NCBI GenBank assembly: GCA_035275105.1
Contig: DATENL010000040.1
Location: 1 to 25,243, forward strand
Length of the DNA stretch: 25,243 nt
Direction of reading: 5' to 3'
Source: AC-37 sp035275105
Lineage (GTDB): Bacteria; Actinomycetota; Thermoleophilia; Solirubrobacterales; Thermoleophilaceae
Shown: piece after piece, positions 1-8,418 of the stretch
How the letters are laid out: the number at the start of each line of letters is the position of its first letter
Position numbering within the stretch: position 1 is the first letter of the stretch
The notes under the pieces: model-generated
The model's database searches: none
What the model saw: only the letters and a program-made list of their open reading frames with translations
What the model was told of the DNA's origin: nothing
Program-made: the position numbers and the translations under genes

Positions 1-1
1 C

Positions 2-667
2 GCGATCGACCCGGACCTGGAGGAGGACGACGGGACCGAGACGCCGCACGCGCTCTGCGCGGAGATCGAGCAGCACGTGCGCGCGCTCCTGCGCGACGTG
101 ATATGCGGCTACCTCGACGCCGACCTGCGGGCCCTCGCCGACGACATCCTGATCGCGGGCGACGAGCCGATCGAGATCGAGGCGCACGACACCAGGGACG
201 AGCCGGAGGAGGACCCGCCGCCCGAGCCCGGGCTGTTCGCGCGGACCGAGCCGGAGGCGTACGAAGAGCTCGAGGCATACGACGACCCCGAGCCGGAGTC
301 CGAATGGGTGCCGGACCACCCAGCGGTCAACGAGCAGACCCGGCTGCCGGACGGCCCCGGGACCGCGGCGGACCCGCGCTCGGCGGCGTGGGCCGTCGCG
401 TCGCTGCCGGGACCGCGGACCTTCCGCGAGGCGCCGCCGCCGCGCCTGGAGGACCGCATCGACGTCGACACGTACTACGAGGAGGCGACGATCGCGGACG
501 AGCGGCTGCCGGTGGAGGAGCCGGTGGCCGCGGAGCCGGAGCCGGTGCTCGCGGAGCCCGAGCCGGTGGTGGAGGACCCGCCGCCTCAGGACGTCGAGGC
601 CGGCGTGATCCACTCGGCGGACTGGGACTACGACGACGACCCCGCGAGCTACTCGGCGCCCATCTAG
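2..667 (+). CDS. Hypothetical acidic protein, 3' part only (5' end outside window)
   Basis: The reading frame is open from base 2 to the TAG at 667 (221 codons seen), so the true start lies upstream; the GTG/ATG codons inside are not convincing starts. The first ~55 residues look foldable and amphipathic (EIEQHVRALLRD..YLDADLRALADD). The remaining ~165 are low-complexity, very rich in Glu, Asp and Pro with repeats such as EPEPVLAEPEPVVEDPPP, so the C-terminal part is probably disordered and strongly negative. It ends in a Tyr/Asp-rich tail (DWDYDDDPASYSAPI). No domain is recognised and no function is proposed. It converges on the Get3-like gene with 15 bases between the stops. Confidence 0.6.
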   Translation, partial: AIDPDLEEDDGTETPHALCAEIEQHVRALLRDVICGYLDADLRALADDILIAGDEPIEIEAHDTRDEPEEDPPPEPGLFARTEPEAYEELEAYDDPEPESEWVPDHPAVNEQTRLPDGPGTAADPRSAAWAVASLPGPRTFREAPPPRLEDRIDVDTYYEEATIADERLPVEEPVAAEPEPVLAEPEPVVEDPPPQDVEAGVIHSADWDYDDDPASYSAPI

Positions 668-682
668 CCGGGCGCCGCCGCC

Positions 683-1807
683 CTACCCCGCCGCCACCGC
701 CTCCTCGGCGAACAGGTGCTCCGCCACGGCGGCCAGGCCGCCCAGGTCGTGCACGTCGTCGTCGAACAGGGGGACCTGGATCAGGGGGTCGCCGCTCAGC
801 TCGTCGGCCAGCCGCTCCACGTTCGCGCGGTCGCGCTCGCCGATCCGGCGGTAGTCGCTGAAGTTCGCCGCCACCCGGCGGCCCAGCTTCGGGCCGAGCA
901 GCGCGACCAGGTCGTCGACCACGTCGTCGCCGTCGCCCAGCTCGTGCACCCCCTCGTGCACGCGGTTCACTATCGCCGCGCCGAACGGCATCCCCGACTC
1001 GCGCAGCCGGCGCCGGAAGAAGATCGCCTCGTCGATCGCGTCGCGGCGCGGCGAGGTCACGAGCAGGAACGCCGTCCGCGGGTCGGCCATCAGCTCGTTC
1101 ACCCGCCCCGCGCGCTCGCGTATCCCGATCGCCATGTCACCGAACGCGCCGAAGAACTCCGACAGGTCGCGCAGCAGGTCGCTCCCGGTCACGCGCTTGA
1201 GCATCCCGAGCATGATCCCCGTGCCGCGGCCGAACGCCTTGACGCCGAAGATCCCCGGCCTCAGGAACACCTGGAGCGAGCGCGAGTCGATGAACCGCGA
1301 CAGCCGGTCGGGCGCGTCGAGGAAGTCCAGCGCGTTGCGCGTCGGTGGCGTGTCCAGGACGAGCAGGTCATAGCGCGCCTCCTCGTGCAGCTCGTACAGC
1401 CGCTCCATCGCCATGTACTCGGTCGTCCCGGCGACGGCCGTCGAGAGCTGCTGGTAGATCCGGTTGCCGAGGATCGCGTCGCGCGTGGCCGCGTCCGGGG
1501 CGCGGCGCTCGATCATCTCGTCCCAGGTGCGCTTCGCGTCGAGCTGCATCGCCCACAGCTCGCCGCGCATCTCGATCCCGTGCTCCTCGAAGACCTCGGG
1601 CTCGATCCGCCGTTCGACGTTGTCGAGCCCCTCGAGGCCGAGCGAGGACGCGAGCCGCTTCGCGGGATCGATCGTCAGCACCGCCACCTTCAGGCCGCGC
1701 GCGGCCATCCCCGTCGCGACGGCCGCGGCGGTGGTGGTCTTGCCGACCCCGCCGGAGCCGGCGCAGACGCACACGTGGCGCCCGTCGAGGAGCTCGGCGA
1801 CGCTCAC
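683..1807 (-). CDS. Get3/ArsA-like ATPase, second of tandem pair (BagB-like)
   Basis: A 374-residue P-loop ATPase of the ArsA/Get3 family. The deviant Walker A is at residues 16-25 (AGSGGVGKTT), with both signature residues of the class. It is followed by a TIDPAKRLASSLG segment and a switch-like LDTPPTRNALDFLD, where Get3 proteins have a DxAPTGHTLR motif. I start it at the GTG at 1807, whose GTGA overlaps the stop of the upstream paralogue and so suggests translational coupling; the open frame runs on to 1891 only inside that gene. The tandem pair matches the organisation of mycobacterial Rv3679/Rv3680, described as Get3 homologues BagA/BagB. The role is probably ATP-driven handling of a client or membrane protein. 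No ArsB, ArsD or ArsR gene is nearby, which argues against arsenite export. Confidence 0.85.
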   Translation of the reverse strand: MSVAELLDGRHVCVCAGSGGVGKTTTAAAVATGMAARGLKVAVLTIDPAKRLASSLGLEGLDNVERRIEPEVFEEHGIEMRGELWAMQLDAKRTWDEMIERRAPDAATRDAILGNRIYQQLSTAVAGTTEYMAMERLYELHEEARYDLLVLDTPPTRNALDFLDAPDRLSRFIDSRSLQVFLRPGIFGVKAFGRGTGIMLGMLKRVTGSDLLRDLSEFFGAFGDMAIGIRERAGRVNELMADPRTAFLLVTSPRRDAIDEAIFFRRRLRESGMPFGAAIVNRVHEGVHELGDGDDVVDDLVALLGPKLGRRVAANFSDYRRIGERDRANVERLADELSGDPLIQVPLFDDDVHDLGGLAAVAEHLFAEEAVAAG

Positions 1808-2736
1808 AGCCGCCGCTCCAGGTCGCGCGACAGCCGCTCCCAGTCCTCCAGCCCGAGGTCGGGCTCGAACAGGTACGGCAGCGTGACGCACGGCGCCTCC
1901 AAAGACCGCCGCAGCCGCCGGAGCTGCGCCCGCTGGCCGCGCGCGCGGCGGTGCTCCGACAGCGCCGCCCGCAGCGCCGCCGCCACCGGCGGCGCGCCGT
2001 GCCCGCCGTTCACGCGCTCTATCTCGTCGGCCTCGCGCGCGCTGAACCGCTCGGGGAGCACGGCGTTCACGACCGCCAGGTCGATTCCGATCCCCATGTC
2101 GCGCGACAGCGCCGTCTCGAACTCCAGGGTCTCGGCCACCGGCATCTCCTCGGCGAGCGCGACCGCGAGCACGCCCGTCTGGCGGCCGTCCCGGATGAAC
2201 GAGTCGATCATGTCCGCGCGCCGCCGCACCGGCCCGACCCGCGCGACCTCGCTGAACGTGCGCGCCGTGCGCAGGGCGCCGAGCCCGTGCCCGGTCGCCG
2301 GCAGGTCGACGATCACCAGGTCATACGGCGCCCCGCGCTTGCGCGGGCGGTCGAGCTGCGCGAGCTCCCAGACCTTGCCGATGGTCGCCAGCTCCCGGAG
2401 CCCCGGCGTCGCGGCCGCGAGGTACTCGAACAGGCGGTTGTGGAACAGCAGCCCCGCCAGCCGCCGCGAGCCGACCTGGTCGCTCAGGAACTCCTCGAGC
2501 GAGGCCTGAGGGTCGATCGAGATCGCGAACAGGTGGTCGGCCAGCTCGGTCTCGCGGAAGCTCCCGTGCTCGCGCCCGAGCGTGCGCGACACCCGCTCCT
2601 GGCCGGCGACCTCGCACACGATCGTGCGCTTCCCGCGCCTCGCCGCGGCGAGGCCGAGGGCGGCCGCGACGGTGGTGCGGCCGACGCCCCCCTTGCCGGC
2701 CACGAAGACCAGCCGCTTGTCGATCAGCGCGGGCAT
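1804..2736 (-). CDS. Get3/ArsA-like ATPase, first of tandem pair (BagA-like), Arg in P-loop
   Basis: A 310-residue ArsA/Get3-family protein starting at ATG 2736 (MPALIDKRLVFVAGKGG). The P-loop at residues 13-22 reads AGKGGVGRTT. The signature lysine (K15) is present, but the usual phosphate-binding lysine is arginine (R20, codon CGC). The Get3-like switch VDLPATGHGLGAL is present. The open frame extends to ATG 2778, but the shorter start fits the family better. No clear Shine-Dalgarno sequence is seen. Its stop overlaps the GTG of the second ATPase by four bases, so the two are probably made together and may form a heterodimer. It is divergent from parA with 40 bases between start codons. Family membership is clear; the client is unknown. 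Confidence 0.85.
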   Translation of the reverse strand: MPALIDKRLVFVAGKGGVGRTTVAAALGLAAARRGKRTIVCEVAGQERVSRTLGREHGSFRETELADHLFAISIDPQASLEEFLSDQVGSRRLAGLLFHNRLFEYLAAATPGLRELATIGKVWELAQLDRPRKRGAPYDLVIVDLPATGHGLGALRTARTFSEVARVGPVRRRADMIDSFIRDGRQTGVLAVALAEEMPVAETLEFETALSRDMGIGIDLAVVNAVLPERFSAREADEIERVNGGHGAPPVAAALRAALSEHRRARGQRAQLRRLRRSLEAPCVTLPYLFEPDLGLEDWERLSRDLERRL

Positions 2737-2776
2737 CTGAAGGAATCTTCTCGTCTCATACGAATACGCACGGCAC
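2737..2776. promoter_or_regulatory. Divergent promoter region between Get3-like pair and parA-ftsZ
   Basis: Only 40 bases separate the two start codons. A -10-like TACGAA (2759-2764) faces parA, and TATGAG (2760-2755 on the minus strand) faces the ATPase genes; they share the TA at 2759-2760. A second candidate for parA is TACGCA (2765-2770), six bases before the ATG. No Shine-Dalgarno precedes parA. Assignment is by eye only. Confidence 0.35.
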
Positions 2777-3631
2777 ATGGGACTCTTCGATCGCAGACCA
2801 AACGAGTCGGGGGACTACCCGCCCCCGCCCGATCCATCGCAGCGCCGCACCGAGCCGGAGGCCTCCCCGGGCAGGGCTCACGTGATCGCCTTCACCAACC
2901 AGAAGGGCGGGGTCGCGAAGACGACGACGACCCTGAACCTGGCGGTCGCGTTCAGCGAGAAGGGTCACCGCGTCCTCTGCATCGACCTCGACCCGCAGGC
3001 GAACCTGACGATGAGCCAGGGGATCGACCCCGACTCGCTCGATATGTCGATGTACGACGTGCTCGTCACCCACACGTCGATCCGCGAGGTGATCCGCAAG
3101 CGCGAGGTGGACATCGCCTGCGCGTCGATCGACCTGGCCGGCGCGGAGATCGCGATGTCCACCCAGATCGGTCGCGAGCGCTCGCTCCAGAAGGCGCTCA
3201 GCCCGATCATGGAGGACTACGACTTCATCTGCATCGACACCCCGCCGAGCCTCGGACTCCTCACGATCAACGCCCTGACGGCGGCCGACAAGGTGATCGT
3301 CCCCGTGCAATGCGAGTATCTGTCCATGAGGGGGCTGATCCAGCTCCAGAACACCCTGTCGATGATCCGCGAGAACCTCAACCCCGACGTCCAGATCGAG
3401 GGCATCCTGCCCACGCTGGTCGACACCCGAACGGTCCACGCCAAGGAGGCCATCGAGCTCCTTGAGGAGAACTTCGGGGATCGGGTCTTCGCCTCCCGGA
3501 TCACGAAGACCGTGCGCTTCGCCGAGGCGCCGGTCAAGGGCATGTCGGTGCTCAAGTACGACCCGGACGGGAAGGCGGCCTACGCCTACCGGCAACTCGC
3601 AAGGGAGGTCCTCGAACATGGCAAGCGGTAA
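2777..3631 (+). CDS. parA: ParA/Soj-type chromosome-partitioning ATPase
   Basis: A 284-residue ParA-family ATPase. After a ~34-residue proline-rich, probably flexible N-terminus (MGLFDRRP...) comes the deviant Walker A NQKGGVAKTTTT (residues 41-52), then CIDLDPQANLT and the Walker B-like FICIDTPPSLGLL. Arginine positions that align by eye with the non-specific DNA-binding arginines of Soj are present (DTRTVHAKEA about residue 217; VRFAEAPVKG about 247). This suggests a nucleoid-binding ParA rather than a membrane-binding MinD, and no C-terminal MinD amphipathic helix is seen. No parB follows. Instead its last 14 bases overlap the ftsZ start, and the ftsZ ribosome site lies inside it. The most likely jobs are positioning the neighbouring FtsZ, as the ParA relatives MipZ and PomZ do elsewhere, or ordinary partitioning with a distant parB. 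Confidence 0.88.
   Translation: MGLFDRRPNESGDYPPPPDPSQRRTEPEASPGRAHVIAFTNQKGGVAKTTTTLNLAVAFSEKGHRVLCIDLDPQANLTMSQGIDPDSLDMSMYDVLVTHTSIREVIRKREVDIACASIDLAGAEIAMSTQIGRERSLQKALSPIMEDYDFICIDTPPSLGLLTINALTAADKVIVPVQCEYLSMRGLIQLQNTLSMIRENLNPDVQIEGILPTLVDTRTVHAKEAIELLEENFGDRVFASRITKTVRFAEAPVKGMSVLKYDPDGKAAYAYRQLAREVLEHGKR
3601..3608 (+). promoter_or_regulatory. Shine-Dalgarno site for ftsZ inside parA
   Basis: AAGGGAGG ends nine bases before ATG 3618 and fixes the ftsZ start. It is one of the few strong ribosome sites in the window and lies within the parA coding sequence, so ftsZ translation is probably coupled to parA. Confidence 0.7.
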
Positions 3632-5066
3632 GCGCGCGAGCATGCGCGAAGGTCCATTGGCCGCGCTCTTCCGCAAGACGGAGGAGGAGGGCCTCGAGGG
3701 CCGGCCGCCCGCCGGCGGGGACGACCCCGCCGAGCCGCGCGAGGACTCGCCGCGCGAGAAGCGCCGCGAGGCGCCGGCGCCGCCGCGGATGCAGGAGCTC
3801 CCGCCGCGCCGTCCCAAGCCGGAGGCGGAGCGCGAGCCGCGCAAGCCCGTCGACCGCCTGCGCCAGGTCTTCTCGGCCGACATCCCGGAGAACATCATGG
3901 ACCGCGGCGCGGTGCGCTCGAGCGGCGAGGACGTGCGTCCGCGCTACGGGCGCGAGGAGCCGACCGTCGGCGTCCCGGCCCCGCAGGAGGTGCACGAGCC
4001 CGTCCTGCGCGTGGTGGGAGTCGGCGGGGCGGGCGTCAACGCCGTCAACCGGATGATCGAGGCGGGCGTCGCCGGCGTGGAGTTCGTCGCCGTCAACACC
4101 GACCTCCAGTCGCTCCAGCAGTCGAGCGCGGACGTGACCCAGCACATCGGCGGCGAGGTCACGCGCGGGCTGGGCTCGGGCTCCGACCCGAACCTCGGGC
4201 GCCAGGCCGCCCTCGACTCGTACGACTCGATCAAGGCCCTCCTGAAGGGCTCGGACATGGTGTTCATCGCGGCCGGCTCCGGCGGCGGCACCGGCACCGG
4301 GGCGGCCCCCGTCGTCGCGCGCGTGGCGCGCGAGATCGGAGCGCTCACGGTCGGCATCGTCACCAAGCCGTTCGCGTTCGAGGGCTCGCGCCGGGCCGAC
4401 CAGGCCGAGCGCGGGATCGACGACCTCGCCGACGAGGTCGACACCCTGATCGTCATCCCCAACTCCCGGCTCCTGTCGGTGCTCGACAAGCGCGTGTCGA
4501 TGGTCGACGCGTTCCGCATGGCCGACGACGTCCTGCGCCAGGGCGTGCAGGGCATCTCCGACCTGATCACCCTGCCGGGGCTCATCAACCTCGACTTCGC
4601 CGACGTCCGGACGATCATGGCCGACGCCGGCCAGGCGCTGCTCGGGATCGGCATGGGGGTCGGCGAGCACCGGGCGATGGAGGCGGCCACGCACGCGGTC
4701 GCGTCGCCCCTGCTCGAGACCTCGGTCGAGGGCGCGCGGTCGATCCTGCTGTCGATCACCGGCGGTCGCGACATGTCGCTGTGGGAGGTCAACGAGGCCG
4801 CGCGGGCGGTCGCCGAGGCCGCCCATCCGGACGCCAACATCATCTTCGGCGCGATGATCGACGAGTCGGTCGTCGACCAGGTGTGGGTGACCGTCGTCGC
4901 CACCGGATACGGCGACCGGCCGCTGATGCGGTCGGCGGGTGGCCGCGAGCCGGCGAAGATCGCCGCGCGCGAGGCTGACCACGAGCCGCGGGTCACGAAG
5001 GCGCCCAGCCGCGAGTCGTCGATCCTCGGGGATCTCGACGTGCCGGAATTCGTACCCAAGCGCTAG
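3618..5066 (+). CDS. ftsZ: Cell division GTPase FtsZ with long N-terminal extension
   Basis: A 482-residue FtsZ. The GTPase core begins near residue 128 (VLRVVGVGGAGVNAVNR). It holds NTDLQSL (160-166), the tubulin signature GSGGGTGTG (220-228), the T7 catalytic-loop sequence NLDFADVRTIM (324-334) and the C-terminal activation domain, so GTP binding and hydrolysis residues look intact. A ~60-residue linker leads to LGDLDVPEFVPKR (470-482), a standard FtsZ C-terminal peptide for anchors such as SepF or FtsA. The oddity is the ~127-residue N-terminal extension, rich in Pro, Arg and Glu; it opens with a short possibly amphipathic segment (MREGPLAALFRKT). Most FtsZ proteins have only ~10-15 residues there. 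An internal ATG at 3642 keeps most of the extension. No dcw genes flank it, so it may be the sole FtsZ in an unusual place or a paralogue. Confidence 0.92.
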   Translation: MASGKRASMREGPLAALFRKTEEEGLEGRPPAGGDDPAEPREDSPREKRREAPAPPRMQELPPRRPKPEAEREPRKPVDRLRQVFSADIPENIMDRGAVRSSGEDVRPRYGREEPTVGVPAPQEVHEPVLRVVGVGGAGVNAVNRMIEAGVAGVEFVAVNTDLQSLQQSSADVTQHIGGEVTRGLGSGSDPNLGRQAALDSYDSIKALLKGSDMVFIAAGSGGGTGTGAAPVVARVAREIGALTVGIVTKPFAFEGSRRADQAERGIDDLADEVDTLIVIPNSRLLSVLDKRVSMVDAFRMADDVLRQGVQGISDLITLPGLINLDFADVRTIMADAGQALLGIGMGVGEHRAMEAATHAVASPLLETSVEGARSILLSITGGRDMSLWEVNEAARAVAEAAHPDANIIFGAMIDESVVDQVWVTVVATGYGDRPLMRSAGGREPAKIAAREADHEPRVTKAPSRESSILGDLDVPEFVPKR

Positions 5067-5096
5067 ACCGGTTCGCAACACCGGCCGGGTTCTGGG

Positions 5097-5109
5097 TATA
5101 AGACCTGCG
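5097..5109 (+). promoter_or_regulatory. Promoter of leaderless secreted-protein gene
   Basis: TATAAG at 5097-5102, preceded by GGG, ends seven bases before ATG 5110, so transcription should start at or next to the start codon. There is no Shine-Dalgarno and no obvious -35. A short CCGGT/ACCGG stem (5068-5072 with 5080-5084) just upstream may help end ftsZ transcription. Confidence 0.6.
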
Positions 5110-6327
5110 ATGCGTCGCAGGGGATTGCTTCTGGCGCCGGCCGTGGCGCTGCTCGCGCTCGTCTCCAGTGCGGGCGCGGCGGACCAGGAGCGCAGCGCGT
5201 GCCAGAAGCTGAGCGCGAAGCACGACCTCGCGCCCGCGAAGAGGGTCAAGCTCGTACGAAAGAAGAACGACGAGGGCGGCAACGACCTGCGCGGCTGCGT
5301 GCTGCCGCGCGGCGAGGTAGTCAAGGTCGCCTCGAGCAGCGACGAGTTCACCACCGTGAGCTCGTACGAGCTGCTCCAGGTGGCGGGCCACCACGTGCTC
5401 GTGGCGAGCAGCTTCAGCAGCCAGTACGGCGGTAACGAGGACACCTACGCCGTGGACCTCAAGCGGGCCAAGGCCTACACGCTCGCGTCGAGCTGCAGCG
5501 AGGGCGTCGACGGGTTCTGCAACCCCGACAAGCCGGACGCCACCGCCACGCGCGCGCTCCTGAACTCGAGCGGGCAGTCGGTCGCCATCGTCAGCAGGAG
5601 CTCCGACCTCGTGACGGTCGAGGGGTTCTCGGCGCGAGGCGCGCGGAGGGTCCTCGACTCCGGCAGCGCTAGCGAGATACCGGCGTCCTCGCTGAAGCTC
5701 GACGGCCACGTGGCGAGCTGGAAGAACAACGGCGCGGAGAAGAGCGCGAAGCTGCCGGGCGTGTCCACGTGCCAGCGGCTGAAGGCAAAGCACGACCTCG
5801 CGCCCGCGAGGAAGGTCAAGCTGGTCGAGCAGGAGAACGCCGACGGCGGCAAGGACCTGGTCGGCTGCGTGCTCCCAGCCGGGCAGTTCCGGATAATCGC
5901 GACGAGCCGCCCGCAGGGACCCTCGGTCGACAGGTACGAGGTGCTCCAGGTGGCCGGGCACGAGGTACTGCTCCACGGCTCCTCCACGACGCCGTACGGG
6001 ACCGGAGAGTCCACCTACGTCTACGACATCAAACGCGGCCAGTCGTACCTCCTGGCGCAGACGTGCGTCGACGACCAGGGGGCCGGCTGCAAGGCGCGGA
6101 CCCGCGCGAGGCGCGCCTTCGTGAACGCGCAGGGGCAGTCCGTGGCCCTCCTCAAGACCGAGGGCTCGAAGGAGCTCGCGGTGGTCGGGTTCAAGTCGAA
6201 GGGGGAGAGCGAGATCCTCGACACCGGCACCGCGGCGGAGATACCGGCGTCGTCGCTGTCCCTGAAGGGGCACGTCGTCAGGTGGTCCCACTCGGGCTCG
6301 CCGCGCCAGGCCACGCTGTCCGGCTGA
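5110..6327 (+). CDS. Secreted protein of two duplicated Cys-containing halves, unknown function
   Basis: 405 residues with a clear Sec signal peptide (MRRRGLLLAPAVALLALVSSAGA, cleavage near 23/24). The rest is two tandem copies of one ~188-residue unit (about 29-216 and 219-405). All four cysteines of the first copy (31, 63, 129, 137) recur exactly 190 residues later (221, 253, 319, 327), which suggests two disulfides per unit. Shared blocks include AKHDLAPA, GCVLP, EVLQVAGH/ELLQVAGH, GQSVA and AEIPASSL/SEIPASSL. The start at ATG 5110 is set by the signal peptide and the -10 box seven bases upstream. I do not recognise the family; an extracytoplasmic binding or structural role is only a guess. 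Confidence 0.8.
   Translation: MRRRGLLLAPAVALLALVSSAGAADQERSACQKLSAKHDLAPAKRVKLVRKKNDEGGNDLRGCVLPRGEVVKVASSSDEFTTVSSYELLQVAGHHVLVASSFSSQYGGNEDTYAVDLKRAKAYTLASSCSEGVDGFCNPDKPDATATRALLNSSGQSVAIVSRSSDLVTVEGFSARGARRVLDSGSASEIPASSLKLDGHVASWKNNGAEKSAKLPGVSTCQRLKAKHDLAPARKVKLVEQENADGGKDLVGCVLPAGQFRIIATSRPQGPSVDRYEVLQVAGHEVLLHGSSTTPYGTGESTYVYDIKRGQSYLLAQTCVDDQGAGCKARTRARRAFVNAQGQSVALLKTEGSKELAVVGFKSKGESEILDTGTAAEIPASSLSLKGHVVRWSHSGSPRQATLSG
5194..5757 (+). repeat. Intragenic duplication, copy 1
   Basis: First unit of a tandem duplication with a constant 570-base offset to the second copy. The DNA is still nearly identical in places; for example, the stretch starting at 5218 matches that at 5788 for over 20 bases. 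Confidence 0.85.
5764..6324 (+). repeat. Intragenic duplication, copy 2
   Basis: Second unit of the duplication. It is shortest and most diverged in the middle (about 5890-5990), while both ends and all four cysteines are kept. Confidence 0.85.
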
Positions 6328-6333
6328 CGCGCA

Positions 6334-6346
6334 TAGCATCGGCTCC
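6334..6346 (+). promoter_or_regulatory. Promoter of leaderless gamma-glutamyltransferase gene
   Basis: TAGCAT (6334-6339) ends seven bases before ATG 6347 and seven bases after the preceding stop. There is no Shine-Dalgarno, so a leaderless transcript is likely. Confidence 0.5.
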
Positions 6347-7866
6347 ATGAGAGGAGTGGTGGCGGCCGGCCATCCGCTGTCGGCGGCGGCTGGCGCCGAC
6401 GTGCTGCGGGAGGGCGGCAACGCGGTCGACGCGGCGGTCGCGTGCGTGCTGGCGTCGTGGGTCGTCGAGGCGCCGCTGACCGGCCCGGGCGCGGGCGGGC
6501 ACATGCTGATCCACACGCCCGCCGGCGAGAACCTGCTGCTCGACTTCTTCGTCGCGGCGCCGGGCAAGGGCCTCGACGGCGTCGAGCCGGCCGCGCTCCA
6601 GCCGATCGACGTGCACTTCTCCGCCGAGGCCGTACAGGTCTTCAACATCGGACCGTCGTCGTGCGGGGTCTACGGCAACCCCGCCGGGGTGGTGGAGGCG
6701 CTCGAGCGCTTCGGCACGATGCCGCTGGCCGCGCTCGTGGAGGGACCGGCGCGCGCCGCGCGCGAGGGCGTGGAGCTCACTCCGATGGCGGCGTCGATCG
6801 TCACGATCCTCGCGCCGATCCTCACGGCCACGCCCGAGGCGTCGGCGATCTACGCGCCCGAGGGGCGCGCGCTCAGGGCGGGCGAGACGGTCCGGATGCC
6901 CGAGCTGGGCGACCTGCTCGAACGGCTGGGGGCCGAGGGGCCGGGGTTCCTCTACCGGGGCGAGGTCGCGCAGACCGTCAGCGACTGGGTCGTCGAGCGC
7001 GGCGGGCTGCTCACCCAGGAGGACCTGGCCACCTACCGGCCGCTCGACCGCGAGCCCGCACGCGCCGAGTACCTGGGCCGCGAGATCCTCACCAACCCGC
7101 CGCCGTCCTCGGGCGGCATCCTGGTCGCCTACTCGCTCGACCTGCTCGCCCGCCTCGGGCGCGCCCACGACGTGCGCACGCTCGTGGAGGTGATGGACCG
7201 CACCAACAGGGAGCGGACCGACGAGTTCGTCCAGGGGCTCAACTCCGAGGGCTACCTGGAGCGCTTCCTGCACAAGGCGGCGCTCGAGTCGGCGGCCTCC
7301 GAGATCGGCTCGCGGCTCGGCTCGACGACCCACGTGTCGGTGCTCGACGCCGACGGCGCCTGCGCGTCGGTCACCTGCTCGAACGGCTCCTGCTCAGGCG
7401 TCGTGGTGCCTGGCACCGGGATCCACCTCAACAACATGCTCGGCGAGGAGGACCTGAACCCGGGCGGCTTCCACCGCCACGAGCCGGGGCGCCGGATCCC
7501 GAGCATGATGTCCCCGACCGTCGTGCTGCGCGACGGGCAGGCCGAGCTGGTGCTCGGCTCCGCCGGCTCGAACCGGATCAGGTCGGCCATCCTCCAGACG
7601 ATCCTCCGCGTCGTGGCCGACGGCATGCCCGCCCAGGACGCCGTCGACGCCGCGCGGGTGCACTACGAGGGCCGGGTCGTGGAGGCCGAGCCGGGCATCG
7701 ACGAGGCCGCGCTCGCGGCGCTCGAGCGCGACGGCTGGAGCGTGCAGCGCTTCCGCGAGCGCAACCTCTACTTCGGCGGCGTCCAGGCCGCCGCGCACGA
7801 CCCGGAGACCGGGGCGCTGTCGGGCGGCGGCGACCCGCGCCGCGACGGAGCCGCCATAGTGATCGG

Positions 7867-7870
<4 letters not shown>
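6347..7870 (+). CDS. Gamma-glutamyltransferase family protein (cytosolic)
   Basis: A 507-residue Ntn-hydrolase of the gamma-glutamyltransferase family, which transfers or hydrolyses gamma-glutamyl groups of glutathione-like amides. The N-terminal half shows VAAGHPLSAAAGADVLREGGNAVDAA. The self-cleavage site is GS-TTHVSV, which makes T327 the predicted N-terminal nucleophile of the small subunit. This is followed by SVTCSNGSCSG, HLNNMLGEEDLNPGG, RIPSMMSPT and GSAGSNRIRSA, typical substrate-pocket blocks. It has no signal peptide and is shorter than secreted enterobacterial forms, so it should act in the cytoplasm, perhaps on other gamma-glutamyl compounds. Its TGA overlaps the GTG of the isochorismatase-like gene, so the two form an operon. 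Confidence 0.9.

Positions 7871-8414
<544 letters not shown>

Positions 8415-8418
<4 letters not shown>

Noticed and set aside
683..2736. Arsenite-efflux ATPase ArsA
   Set aside because: No ArsB, ArsD, ArsR or metalloid cysteine triad is seen; the tandem single-domain form fits the Get3-like pair better.
2776..2779. CATG overlap giving divergent ATG starts for both parA and the Get3-like gene
   Set aside because: The upstream Get3 start adds 14 residues not expected for the family; ATG 2736 directly precedes the conserved P-loop strand.
2874..2889. TCACGTGA core resembling a parS site within parA
   Set aside because: Only the central eight bases fit; about 9 of 16 positions match the parS consensus, and it encodes part of the ParA protein.
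2777..3631. MinD rather than ParA
   Set aside because: No C-terminal membrane-targeting helix is seen, and Soj-type arginines (VRFAEAP) are present.
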